A DNA stretch of 64,000 bases from Proteus penneri (GTDB taxonomy: Bacteria; Pseudomonadota; Gammaproteobacteria; Enterobacterales; Enterobacteriaceae). The notes below the pieces were generated by a model, which was given only the letters and a program-made list of their open reading frames with translations, searched no databases and was not told the origin of the DNA. Of the stretch, positions 38,752 to 46,467 are shown in pieces. The first letter of the stretch is position 1; every line of letters starts with the position of its first letter. A program made the translations under genes and the position numbers. Location of the stretch: NCBI RefSeq assembly GCF_003144535.1, contig NZ_PHFJ01000010.1, forward strand, positions 124,001 through 188,000. Reading direction: 5' to 3'.

Positions 38752-39891
38752 ATGGATTTTCAGCTAACAGAAGAACAAGTCCTGATCCGCGATATGGTCA
38801 GAGAGTTTGTTGAAAATGATATTAAGCCTATTGCTGGCGAAATTGATAAAGAACACCGTTTTCCAAGTGAAAGCGTTGCACCTATGGCTGAATTAGGACT
38901 CTTTGGTTTCAATATTGATGAAAATTATGGTGGAACAGAAGCTGATGCAATTAGCTATGTATTAGCAACAGAAGAAATGGCAAAAGTCAGCGCTGCACAC
39001 GCCATGATCATGGGGTCACAGTGTTCATTAACTGGGCCTGTTATTCAAAAATATGCTGATGAAGCAACCAAAGCACGTATTTTACCGGGAGTGGTTTCAG
39101 GTGAACAAATTGGTTGTTTCTGTTTATCCGAACCAAGTGCGGGTTGTGATGCCGCAGCTCAACAAACAACTGCAGTTCGTCAAGGTGATAATTATGTGAT
39201 CAATGGCTCTAAATTGTGGATCACAGCAGCCCCTCAAGGTGCATTCTTTATCGTATTTGCCATGACTGATAAAAGTGCGGGCGTTAAAGGGATCACGGCA
39301 TTCTTAGTTGAGCGTGATAACCCAGGGATCAGCATTGGTTTACCAGAAGAAAAAATGGGTATGAATGGTTCTGAAACCTGTTCTGTCAGTTTTAGTGATT
39401 GTGTTGTACCTGTTAGCGCACGTTTAGGTGCTGAAGGTAAAGGCTTTAGTATTGCCATGGAAACCTTAGATGGTGGCCGTTTAAGCTGTTCAGCGATTGC
39501 GTTAGGCATCGCACAAAGTGCATTAGATGCCACGATTGATTACACCAAAGAGCGTATTCAATTTGGAAAACCTATTGCAGCCAACCAAGGTGTGCAATGG
39601 ATGCTAGTGGATATGGCTACCCGCGTAGATTGTGCTCGTATGTTGGTGTATCGCGCAGCTGCGGCAAAAATTGCTGGGCTTCCTTATACCCGCGAATCAG
39701 CACAAGCCAAGTTATACGCTTCTGAAACAGCAACCTATGTAACTCAAAAAGCCGTTCAACTCCACGGTGGTATGGGTTACACCAAATCTTATCCTGTTGA
39801 ACGCCTAATGCGTGAAGCAAAACTCACTGAAATTTTTGAAGGCACAAGCGAAGTGCAACGCATGGTGATCGCTAAACATATTTTAGCGTAA
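38752..39891 (+). CDS. Acyl-CoA dehydrogenase family enzyme, proposed enoyl-CoA reductase
   Basis: This 379-residue FAD acyl-CoA dehydrogenase has FCLSEPSAGCDAAAQQTTA and KLWITAAPQGAFFIVFAM for FAD and substrate. QFGKPIAANQGVQWMLVDMA, QLHGGMGYTKSYPVERLMRE and the catalytic glutamate in EIFEGTSEVQR (E363) are also present. It should reduce the 2-enoyl-CoA made by the dehydratase using electrons from the adjacent FixAB-like ETF, as CaiA and clostridial AcdB do. It is more like short-chain acyl-CoA dehydrogenases than CaiA, so it is not a simple recent copy of caiA. Confidence 0.92.
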   Translation: MDFQLTEEQVLIRDMVREFVENDIKPIAGEIDKEHRFPSESVAPMAELGLFGFNIDENYGGTEADAISYVLATEEMAKVSAAHAMIMGSQCSLTGPVIQKYADEATKARILPGVVSGEQIGCFCLSEPSAGCDAAAQQTTAVRQGDNYVINGSKLWITAAPQGAFFIVFAMTDKSAGVKGITAFLVERDNPGISIGLPEEKMGMNGSETCSVSFSDCVVPVSARLGAEGKGFSIAMETLDGGRLSCSAIALGIAQSALDATIDYTKERIQFGKPIAANQGVQWMLVDMATRVDCARMLVYRAAAAKIAGLPYTRESAQAKLYASETATYVTQKAVQLHGGMGYTKSYPVERLMREAKLTEIFEGTSEVQRMVIAKHILA

Positions 39892-39945
39892 TGACATTGG
39901 GATTTTATTAATTTGCTCCCTTGAGCAAAACGGAGAATGTGAATT

Positions 39946-40722
39946 ATGAAACTTATTGCCTGCTGTAAGGTTGTTCATGACGAACAAGACATCACAACGC
40001 GGCCTGATCGTACACTCGCAACTGATAATGCGGGTTTAAAAATTAGTTTATATGATTTAAATGCAATTGAAACCGCAGTAGAAATTGCCTCGGCTATAGG
40101 GGATAGCACCGTAACCGCATTAAGTGTGGGGACAAGTGTCATGGTAGAAAACGCGAAAATTAAAAAAGATATTTTATCGCGTGGCCCTGATGCATTAACA
40201 CTTGTTGCTGATGATGCTTGCAATGCTCTTTATTCAACAGATACTGCCAATATTATTGCGCAAGCCGCACAAAAAGTGGGTTTTGATTTATTAGTTTTCG
40301 GTGAAGGTTCGGGTGACTTATACGCTCAACAAACAGGTTTAGCGGTAGGTGAGTACTTAGGCTTACCTTGTGTTAATGCCGTTAATAAAATCACCGTTGA
40401 AGGTGACAAAATCATTGTTGAACGTGATCTAGAAAATATCACTGAAGAGCTAGAGCTGACATTACCTGCCGTTGTCTGTGTGACATCAAGCATTAACACC
40501 CCAAAATTACCATCAATGAAAGCCATTTTAGCGGCGAATAAAAAGCCGGTTGAGAAACTTGGGTTAGGCGATATTGGTGTTGATATTTCAGCACTGACAG
40601 TAGTGCAAACACAAGTGTGCGCACCAGAACAGACTGATCGCCTTGGTATTATTTTAGAAGGTGATTCAGATGAAAATATTGCCACGTTTGCTGAGCATTT
40701 ACGCCAAGCGGTTAATCAATAA
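39946..40722 (+). CDS. FixA paralogue, ETF beta-type subunit (second fix set)
   Basis: This 258-residue ETF beta-type protein is clearly paralogous to the upstream FixA: MKLIACCKVVHDEQDITT, KKDILSRGPDALTLV, LLVFGEGSGDLYAQQTGLAVGEYL, VERDLENITEELELTLPAVVCVTSSINTPKLPSMKAI. It would form an ETF with the next gene product and hand electrons to the acyl-CoA dehydrogenase just upstream. It lies 54 bp after that gene and 11 bp before the FixB paralogue, the same spacing as in fixA-fixB. Confidence 0.93.
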   Translation: MKLIACCKVVHDEQDITTRPDRTLATDNAGLKISLYDLNAIETAVEIASAIGDSTVTALSVGTSVMVENAKIKKDILSRGPDALTLVADDACNALYSTDTANIIAQAAQKVGFDLLVFGEGSGDLYAQQTGLAVGEYLGLPCVNAVNKITVEGDKIIVERDLENITEELELTLPAVVCVTSSINTPKLPSMKAILAANKKPVEKLGLGDIGVDISALTVVQTQVCAPEQTDRLGIILEGDSDENIATFAEHLRQAVNQ

Positions 40723-40733
40723 GGAGATTAAAA

Positions 40734-41675
40734 ATGGCTAGTTTACTACCTACTACCTTTGTTTATGCCGAGAAAGCGGATGATTTAGCGAAGCTGATAG
40801 CGTTTGCTCGTGATCTTGGCGAAAAAGTGAATGTGTTATTTATCGGTGATGATGAAAGCACGCGTGAATGTGTCAGCCTTGGCGCTGATTGTGTCTATTG
40901 CTTTGCGCCACAAGAAGGTGTGATTGCTGAAGATTATGCGGCCTCTTTTGCTGAAATTATTAAAGAAGCAGGTGCTAATGCATTGGTTTTATTAGCATCA
41001 TCAAAACGAGCAAAAGCCATTGCGGCTCGCCTAGGTGTGACGTTAAAAGCGGGTGTTGTCAGTGATGCATTAAGTCTGACTGTTGAAAACAATACTGTGA
41101 TCGCAACACACCAAGTTTATGGTGGTTTAGCACATGCTAAAGCAGAAATTCGCTCACCTTATGCTATTGCTACCGTTGGTAGTGCATTAGATGTGGAGGT
41201 CATTACAGATGCGCCCAATGCATCAGTGGTGCAAGGTGCCTTTATCGCCCCTGCGCATACATTAAAAGTGTTGGCACGTAAGCCAAAACAAGGTAGTAGC
41301 GTTGATTTAGGTAAAGCGCATTGTGTTGTTGGTGTTGGACGTGGCTTTGGTAAGGCGGATGATATTGCGTTAGCGTCAGCATTGGCGAAAGCCCTTCAAG
41401 GTGAAGTGGGTTGTTCACGTCCAATTGCAGAAGGCGAGGGCTGGATGGAACACGACCGTTACATTGGTGTTTCAGGCGTGACCTTAGGTGCGGATGTATA
41501 TGTTGCTGTCGGTATTTCAGGACAAATTCAACATATGGTCGGTGTAGATAGAGCAAAAATTATTGTTGGTATCAACAAAGATAAAAATGCGCCTATCTTC
41601 AATATGGTGGACTACGGGATTGTCGGCGACCTCTACAAAGTGTTACCTGCATTAACAGCAAAACTTGGCGGCTAA
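40734..41675 (+). CDS. FixB paralogue, ETF alpha-type subunit (second fix set)
   Basis: This 313-residue ETF alpha-type protein has the C-terminal FAD domain: [57 protein letters not shown] and [28 protein letters not shown]. It pairs with the preceding FixA paralogue. The N-terminal half diverges more from the first FixB than the FAD domain does. A strong hairpin (41684-41713) follows before the FixC paralogue. Confidence 0.93.
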   Translation: MASLLPTTFVYAEKADDLAKLIAFARDLGEKVNVLFIGDDESTRECVSLGADCVYCFAPQEGVIAEDYAASFAEIIKEAGANALVLLASSKRAKAIAARLGVTLKAGVVSDALSLTVENNTVIATHQVYGGLAHAKAEIRSPYAIATVGSALDVEVITDAPNASVVQGAFIAPAHTLKVLARKPKQGSSVDLGKAHCVVGVGRGFGKADDIALASALAKALQGEVGCSRPIAEGEGWMEHDRYIGVSGVTLGADVYVAVGISGQIQHMVGVDRAKIIVGINKDKNAPIFNMVDYGIVGDLYKVLPALTAKLGG

Positions 41676-41683
41676 TTCCCGTC

Positions 41684-41713
41684 GGTCGCTTAGTGAACGT
41701 ATGCTAAGCGACC
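41684..41713 (+). other. Intercistronic hairpin between FixB and FixC paralogues
   Basis: Perfect 10-bp arms GGTCGCTTAG and CTAAGCGACC around a 10-nt loop, no T-run. A possible processing or translation-balancing element inside the operon. Confidence 0.65.
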
Positions 41714-41738
41714 ACACATAATAAAAGGATAGAAAAGT

Positions 41739-43025
41739 ATGTCAGACGATATTTTTGACGCCATTATTGTGGGTGGTGGACTTGCTGGTGGTACTGCTGC
41801 CTATGTTTTAGCGCAAGCAGGATGTGATGTATTAGTGGTTGAGCGAGGTAATTTCGCTGGCAGTAAAAATATGACGGGCGGACGTTTATACGCACACAGC
41901 CTTGAAAAAATTATCCCCAACTTTGCCGAAGAAGCCCCAGTTGAGCGCCTTGTTACGCGTGAAAAGATCTCCATGTTAACACCGACAGATGGTGTGACGT
42001 TAGATTATCAGCATACTCAGCAAGAAGAGGAAGCTGCACGCTCTTATACTGTATTGCGCTCTTCATTTGATCAGTGGTTAATGGAAAAAGCAGAAAATGC
42101 TGGCGCACAAGTGATCACGGGCGTTCGTGTCGATGAAGTATTAGTAAAAGATGGCAAAGTATGTGGCGTTAAAGCGGGTGATGATGAAATTGAAGCCCAT
42201 GTGGTTATCCTTGCTGATGGTGTTAACTCGTTATTAGCAAAACAATTAGGTATGACACAGAAAGTTAATCCTCATACTGTTGCTGTTGGTGTTAAAGAAT
42301 TACTTGAATTTACTCCTCAACAAATGGAAGACCGATTTGGTTGCACCAATGATGAAGGGTTAGCTTGGCTTTTTGCGGGCGCACCATCAGGGGGATACTT
42401 AGGTGGTGGTTTTTTATATACCAATAAAAATACCGTTTCTTTAGGCCTAGTTTTAGGGCTACATAATGTCGATAAGTTCGAAAAAACGGTTCCTCAATTA
42501 TTAGAAGATTTTAAACAACATCCTGTTGTTGCACCGCTTATCAAAGATGGCAAATTATTAGAATATTCAGCCCATATGGTGCCAGAAGGTGGCATGAATA
42601 TGGTGTCTGAATTAGTGAGAGATGGTGTATTAGTGGCGGGGGATGCTGCTGGTTTTTGCCTCAATGTGGGTTATACCGTAAGAGGGATGGATCTGGCGAT
42701 TGCTTCAGGCGAAGCTGCCGCAAAAGCGGTATTAATGGCGAAAGAACAAAACAGCTACAGTCAAAGAGAGCTGAATTGTTATCAATCTTTATTAAATGAC
42801 AGTTTTGTTATGAAAGATATGAAGCTATATAAAGATCTACCTGCTTTCCTCGATAACACCAGATTCTTTACGGATTACCCGCAAATGGCAGCCAATGTTA
42901 TGCATGATTTATTCGTGATTAATGGCCCAGAAAAACCAGTACGTAAGAAAATACTGTCTCAAGTTAAGAAAGTCGGTGTGATGAACTTAATTAAAGATGG
43001 CTTTAAAGGAGTACGTTCTTTATGA
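41739..43025 (+). CDS. FixC paralogue, flavoprotein (ETF-quinone oxidoreductase-like)
   Basis: This 428-residue FAD protein parallels FixC: DAIIVGGGLAGGTAAYVLAQAG, NMTGGRLYAHSLEKIIPNFAEE, GVLVAGDAAGFCLNVGYTVRG, KKVGVMNLIKDGFKGV. It would connect the second ETF to a quinone or other redox partner. Its stop overlaps the FixX paralogue start (ATGA), as in the first set. The complete FixABCX order makes a bifurcating or quinone-linked ETF more likely than a plain soluble ETF. Confidence 0.93.
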   Translation: MSDDIFDAIIVGGGLAGGTAAYVLAQAGCDVLVVERGNFAGSKNMTGGRLYAHSLEKIIPNFAEEAPVERLVTREKISMLTPTDGVTLDYQHTQQEEEAARSYTVLRSSFDQWLMEKAENAGAQVITGVRVDEVLVKDGKVCGVKAGDDEIEAHVVILADGVNSLLAKQLGMTQKVNPHTVAVGVKELLEFTPQQMEDRFGCTNDEGLAWLFAGAPSGGYLGGGFLYTNKNTVSLGLVLGLHNVDKFEKTVPQLLEDFKQHPVVAPLIKDGKLLEYSAHMVPEGGMNMVSELVRDGVLVAGDAAGFCLNVGYTVRGMDLAIASGEAAAKAVLMAKEQNSYSQRELNCYQSLLNDSFVMKDMKLYKDLPAFLDNTRFFTDYPQMAANVMHDLFVINGPEKPVRKKILSQVKKVGVMNLIKDGFKGVRSL

Positions 43026-43306
43026 GTCAAGTAAACGTAGACGTTAAATTAGGCGTTAATAAATTTAATGTGGATGAAGAAAATCCGCATATTGTCTTAA
43101 AGGATGATATCGATCCTGCACAATTTGAAATCTTAATGAAAGCTTGTCCCGCAGGGTTATATAAAAGAGATGAAAAAGGGCAATATCTTTTTGATTATGC
43201 GGGGTGTTTAGAGTGCGGTACTTGTCGTGTGTTATGTGGCGAGACGATTTTAAAGAAATGGGAATATCCGTGTGGCACACTAGGCATTGAGTTTCGTTAC
43301 GGTTGA
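43022..43306 (+). CDS. FixX paralogue, ferredoxin-like protein
   Basis: This 94-residue ferredoxin-like protein ends the second fix set. It keeps the core cysteines (MKACPAGLY, AGCLECGTCRVLC) and the C-terminal GIEFRYG. Compared with the first FixX it has extra cysteines at CRVLCGE and in EYPCGT, where the first has CRILGLD and EYPRGT. It overlaps the FixC paralogue by 4 bases. It is the last gene on the plus strand before a convergent regulator. Confidence 0.92.
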   Translation: MSQVNVDVKLGVNKFNVDEENPHIVLKDDIDPAQFEILMKACPAGLYKRDEKGQYLFDYAGCLECGTCRVLCGETILKKWEYPCGTLGIEFRYG

Positions 43307-43379
43307 TGTGATAACTTTTATTTCCCCTCTCTAGAATAACCTCCAAATAGAAACTAGAGGGGGGAGATAATTAATCTAT

Positions 43380-44345
43380 TTATCTCAATGAATGTATTTT
43401 TCGATACTCTGAAGGTGTCATAAAAAATTCAGATTTAAATTTTCGACTTAAATTAGAAATATCACTAAACCCACATTCATAAGCCAGTTGTGTAATATTT
43501 TTCTCTGCTAAAAGTGGATTAACTAACGCCGCTTTATAATTCTCAAGACGTTTTTGGTAGATCCAACGAAGTACAGAGGTATTTTGCTCTTTAAATAACA
43601 TCTGTAAATAGCGTACTGAGATCCCACATGCATTAGCACATTCATTCACACTGAGATCAGGATCAGAAAGATGTTGCTCAAGATAGTGCTGAGCAAAATA
43701 AAACAGTGTTGATCTTCCTAAGCTTTGCGGTGGTGTCGCAATACTGAATTCGCTAAAGGCTGAGGTAATTAAATTCAATAAAATATCAGCAAGTTGTTGT
43801 GCATGTTGTGGTGGCATTGAATCCAAGAATGGAATATAACGCATCACAAAACTATAAACGAGAGAGCCGGTAATGCTATTACCACGTATCGCCCTTGCAG
43901 TAAGATTTTGGGTATTACCTAAACGTGATGCCAGTTTCTCCCTTGGGATCAGGATCTTAAATAACGAGTAGTCGTTATCAAAAGACCAAGATACGGGTCT
44001 TGCCATATCAAAAATACAAAAGTCGCCTTGTCGCAGAAATGCGGTTCTTCCATCTTGAGTTAGATGGCTGGTTCCTGAACGCTGTATCTCAATTTGAAAA
44101 TGTTCTTCTAAGCTCAGTTTATGGCTCAAAGGACGGCTACTTGCCCAATGTCCATTAGACTCTAACTGAATAAAGCGAATATTTGTCACCTTTTGCTCGA
44201 CAATATTGGCATAAAATCGAGAATGAGGAGGCAATTCGACTTCATTGCATTCATAAGACGATAAAAAGCGGTCTTTTATTGTATCCCTGAATACGGAAAA
44301 CCGATCTACGTCAGGGAGCTCCCGAGTCGTAAACATGCTTTTCAT
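43380..44345 (-). CDS. AraC-family transcriptional regulator (FeaR-like), probable regulator of the second CoA/Fix operon
   Basis: This 321-residue protein has an N-terminal AraC-binding-like (cupin-type) domain (about residues 10-190) of the kind seen in FeaR, including FCIFDMARPVSW. A C-terminal AraC double helix-turn-helix follows (about 215-320), with LSVNECANACGISVRYLQMLFKEQ and ITQLAYECGFSDISNLSRKFKSEFFMTPSEYRK. It is convergent with the last fix-like gene. No other regulator lies near, so it is the best candidate to sense the substrate of that operon. FeaR itself responds to aromatic amine catabolism, which weakly hints at an aryl substrate. Confidence 0.88.
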   Translation of the reverse strand: MKSMFTTRELPDVDRFSVFRDTIKDRFLSSYECNEVELPPHSRFYANIVEQKVTNIRFIQLESNGHWASSRPLSHKLSLEEHFQIEIQRSGTSHLTQDGRTAFLRQGDFCIFDMARPVSWSFDNDYSLFKILIPREKLASRLGNTQNLTARAIRGNSITGSLVYSFVMRYIPFLDSMPPQHAQQLADILLNLITSAFSEFSIATPPQSLGRSTLFYFAQHYLEQHLSDPDLSVNECANACGISVRYLQMLFKEQNTSVLRWIYQKRLENYKAALVNPLLAEKNITQLAYECGFSDISNLSRKFKSEFFMTPSEYRKIHSLR

Positions 44346-45306
44346 AGTACGCCCACTTTTATTGAAAGTATTTTTGTTGTGTAGCTACTCGTCGAGTATA
44401 AAAATGTCTTAACTCAGACAGAAATAGAATAATTTTTTCGATAACGTTAATCTAAACATTAGAATAGTACGTTTAAATAATTATTAATGAAGATATGTAT
44501 TATCTTGCTTGTTAATAAATTGAAGACAATATATTTAAAAATTTTTAATTTATTTAAACTAAAGTCATGTAAATTATAGAACTAATTTATTGCATTTTTT
44601 ATGCTATCATCTCTATGCTATTAATCCTAAGTTAATTTCCTATCTTTAGAGAGAGATCTCATAAATAGATTAAGAGTGATTCTTATTAATATCTTATTTA
44701 TTTCATTCTTTTCAGAGTGTGAGTTAATATGGATTTTATGTACGGGGTATAATCGTTTGTTAAATAATATTGTTATTTATTGTTAATCATGACGTTATTA
44801 ATTTTAGAAAATTAAATTTCTATAAATTTAATTATTAATAAAATTCATAATATATATTACAACAACTCTTCCTTTGGATGGTAATATCTTTGTTATATTA
44901 ATATCTCTTACCACACTTTTAATACGCTGAAAAAATATGTAGTTATAATCACATTCTATATTTAGTTTTCTATTTTATTTTTTATAGGTCTCAATATAAC
45001 TTATTGAGATAAAGATAAATAAAAAAGCTGATTAATGAGATGATATAAGGCGATTGAAACAGTGCAACAGGTGAAGGTGTTAACAATAGACTAAAAGAGG
45101 AAAAGAAATAGCCTATAAAAGCAAGAATGCAGATGACTGAAAGAAAAACAAATGATAGCTATCGTACTGAAAAACCCCATTATTAAACTAGCATTTTATT
45201 AATAGTGTTGTATTTATTTTGATCTACTTTTTAGTAGATAGGAATAAAATAGGCAGAAAGGGGAACGATATTTATTAAGAATAACTATTAAATTAGTCTA
45301 TAAAAG
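44346..45306. other. Gene-free AT-rich interval between the AraC regulator and tRNA-Phe
   Basis: Nearly 1 kb without an open frame that looks coding on either strand. Near the regulator there is a perfect palindrome TACTCG-T-CGAGTA at 44386-44398, a possible operator in the regulator promoter. The remainder (44420-45300) is very AT-rich with only short stem-loops. No copy of the tRNA 3' end, integrase or transposase remnant was seen. Confidence 0.5.
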
Positions 45307-45336
45307 CAAAAAACCAGCCCTAAGGCTGGTTTTTCT
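45307..45336 (-). terminator. Terminator of the tRNA-Phe transcript
   Basis: Arms AAACCAGCC and GGCTGGTTT with a short loop, followed on the minus strand by a T-run (A-run at 45308-45313 on the plus strand). Confidence 0.8.
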
Positions 45337-45341
45337 AAAGA

Positions 45342-45417
45342 TGGTGCCCGAACTCGGAATCGAACCAAGGACACGGGGATTTTCAATCCCCTGCTCTACC
45401 GACTGAGCTATTCGGGC
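45342..45417 (-). tRNA. pheU: tRNA-Phe (GAA)
   Basis: A 76-nt cloverleaf on the minus strand with encoded CCA. The acceptor arm GCCCGAA pairs with TTCGGGC. The D arm is GCTC/GAGC, the anticodon loop TTGAAAA carries GAA (45384-45382), and the T loop is TTCGATT. It is almost identical to E. coli tRNA-Phe; the acceptor base pair at position 6 differs. As in E. coli pheU, yjdC and the dcuA-aspA genes are its neighbours, hence the symbol. Confidence 0.98.
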
Positions 45418-45428
45418 TAACGAGGCGC

Positions 45429-45457
45429 ATTAAACCGTATTCAGCCGGATGCGTCAA
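45429..45457 (-). promoter_or_regulatory. Promoter of tRNA-Phe
   Basis: On the minus strand TTGACG (45457-45452) and TTTAAT (45434-45429) are separated by 17 bp, with a GC-rich stretch (GCGCCTCG) after the -10, as in stable RNA promoters. Confidence 0.8.
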
Positions 45458-45711
45458 CGTCTTTTTAATAAAAAATGCAAAAATAAGTTTGTTTGCTTTC
45501 TTTTTATTCTATTCACGTTTAAATTTTCATCATAAGCTATTTTTTAGTAAAAAATGCTTAAATAACAATCAGTAAAGATATCCACTTTTTTGCATGTCAA
45601 AGAGAAATTTTTCTCTTTTTTGATGATTTAATTTCTTTTTTGCTACTCTATAGAAAGAAATTGAGGGGCGCGAGAAAATAACTCATTTCTTTCGTTTTCC
45701 AACATTCAACA

Positions 45712-46284
45712 CTAACTTAATGCGCCATTTTTACGGCATTGAGCTATCTTAAGAATATCCTCTGCCAATAATTTTGCTGTAATAATATCATCAGCATGAT
45801 GATTCACCATTAAACGGCTTAAACAGCCTTCTAAGATGAGTTCCATCTGTTTAGCAACTAACTCACTGTCTTCGATATCAAGCTCGCGTAGTAGTGTTCT
45901 AGAGTAATCAAATGAGCTTTGTTTTTGACGTTGGCTTAATTGGTGGATTTGAGTGTGTTCATCCGGGTATGCGCTACATGCTGCAACAAATAAACAACCA
46001 GGAAAACGGTTTTTCTCTAAACGTATGGCGAGCTGATCATAACGTGCCAGTAATTTTTGTTCGATAGTCAGTTCTTCATCTAACATCACTTGGCGTTGCC
46101 AAATATCAATTTGCTGCCCATGATGGCGAAGACAATCAAAAATTAAGGCGTCTCTATCCGGCCAGAATGGATAAAGTTGAGATTCATTGATACCCGAATC
46201 TTGAAGAAGCTCTGGTAAAGTCGCCGCTAAGCCATATTGCTCTAACTGGATAAGTACGTGGTCTAATAACGCTTCACGTTGCAC
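45712..46284 (-). CDS. yjdC: YjdC, TetR-like transcriptional regulator
   Basis: This 190-residue protein is homologous to E. coli YjdC. It has an N-terminal helical DNA-binding region (about residues 1-50) and the conserved stretch IEQKLLARYDQLA, RFPGCLFVAACSAYPD and AKQMELILEGCLSRLMVNH in the ligand-binding part. The role is not established. The position between tRNA-Phe and dcuA is the E. coli order, minus dipZ and cutA, which are absent here. Confidence 0.92.
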   Translation of the reverse strand: MQREALLDHVLIQLEQYGLAATLPELLQDSGINESQLYPFWPDRDALIFDCLRHHGQQIDIWQRQVMLDEELTIEQKLLARYDQLAIRLEKNRFPGCLFVAACSAYPDEHTQIHQLSQRQKQSSFDYSRTLLRELDIEDSELVAKQMELILEGCLSRLMVNHHADDIITAKLLAEDILKIAQCRKNGALS

Positions 46285-46373
46285 GGAAATCTCCTTAAAT
46301 CACGTTGTCGCGAGAACATCATAATTAGCAGACTTTAACTAAAAATGAAAGCAAGAGGCGACAGGGTAAAATG

Positions 46374-46403
46374 AAAATACCCCATCTTGCGACGGGGTAT
46401 TTT
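46374..46403. terminator. Terminator between dcuA and yjdC
   Basis: Arms AAAATACCC and GGGTATTTT form an A/T-flanked hairpin after dcuA; symmetric enough to work in both directions. Confidence 0.75.
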
Positions 46404-46467
46404 CTTGTTTTTTATTTTTTGTAAGCGCTAGGCGCTTTTTTGCAATGTTTTAATTTTTTACTTCAAA

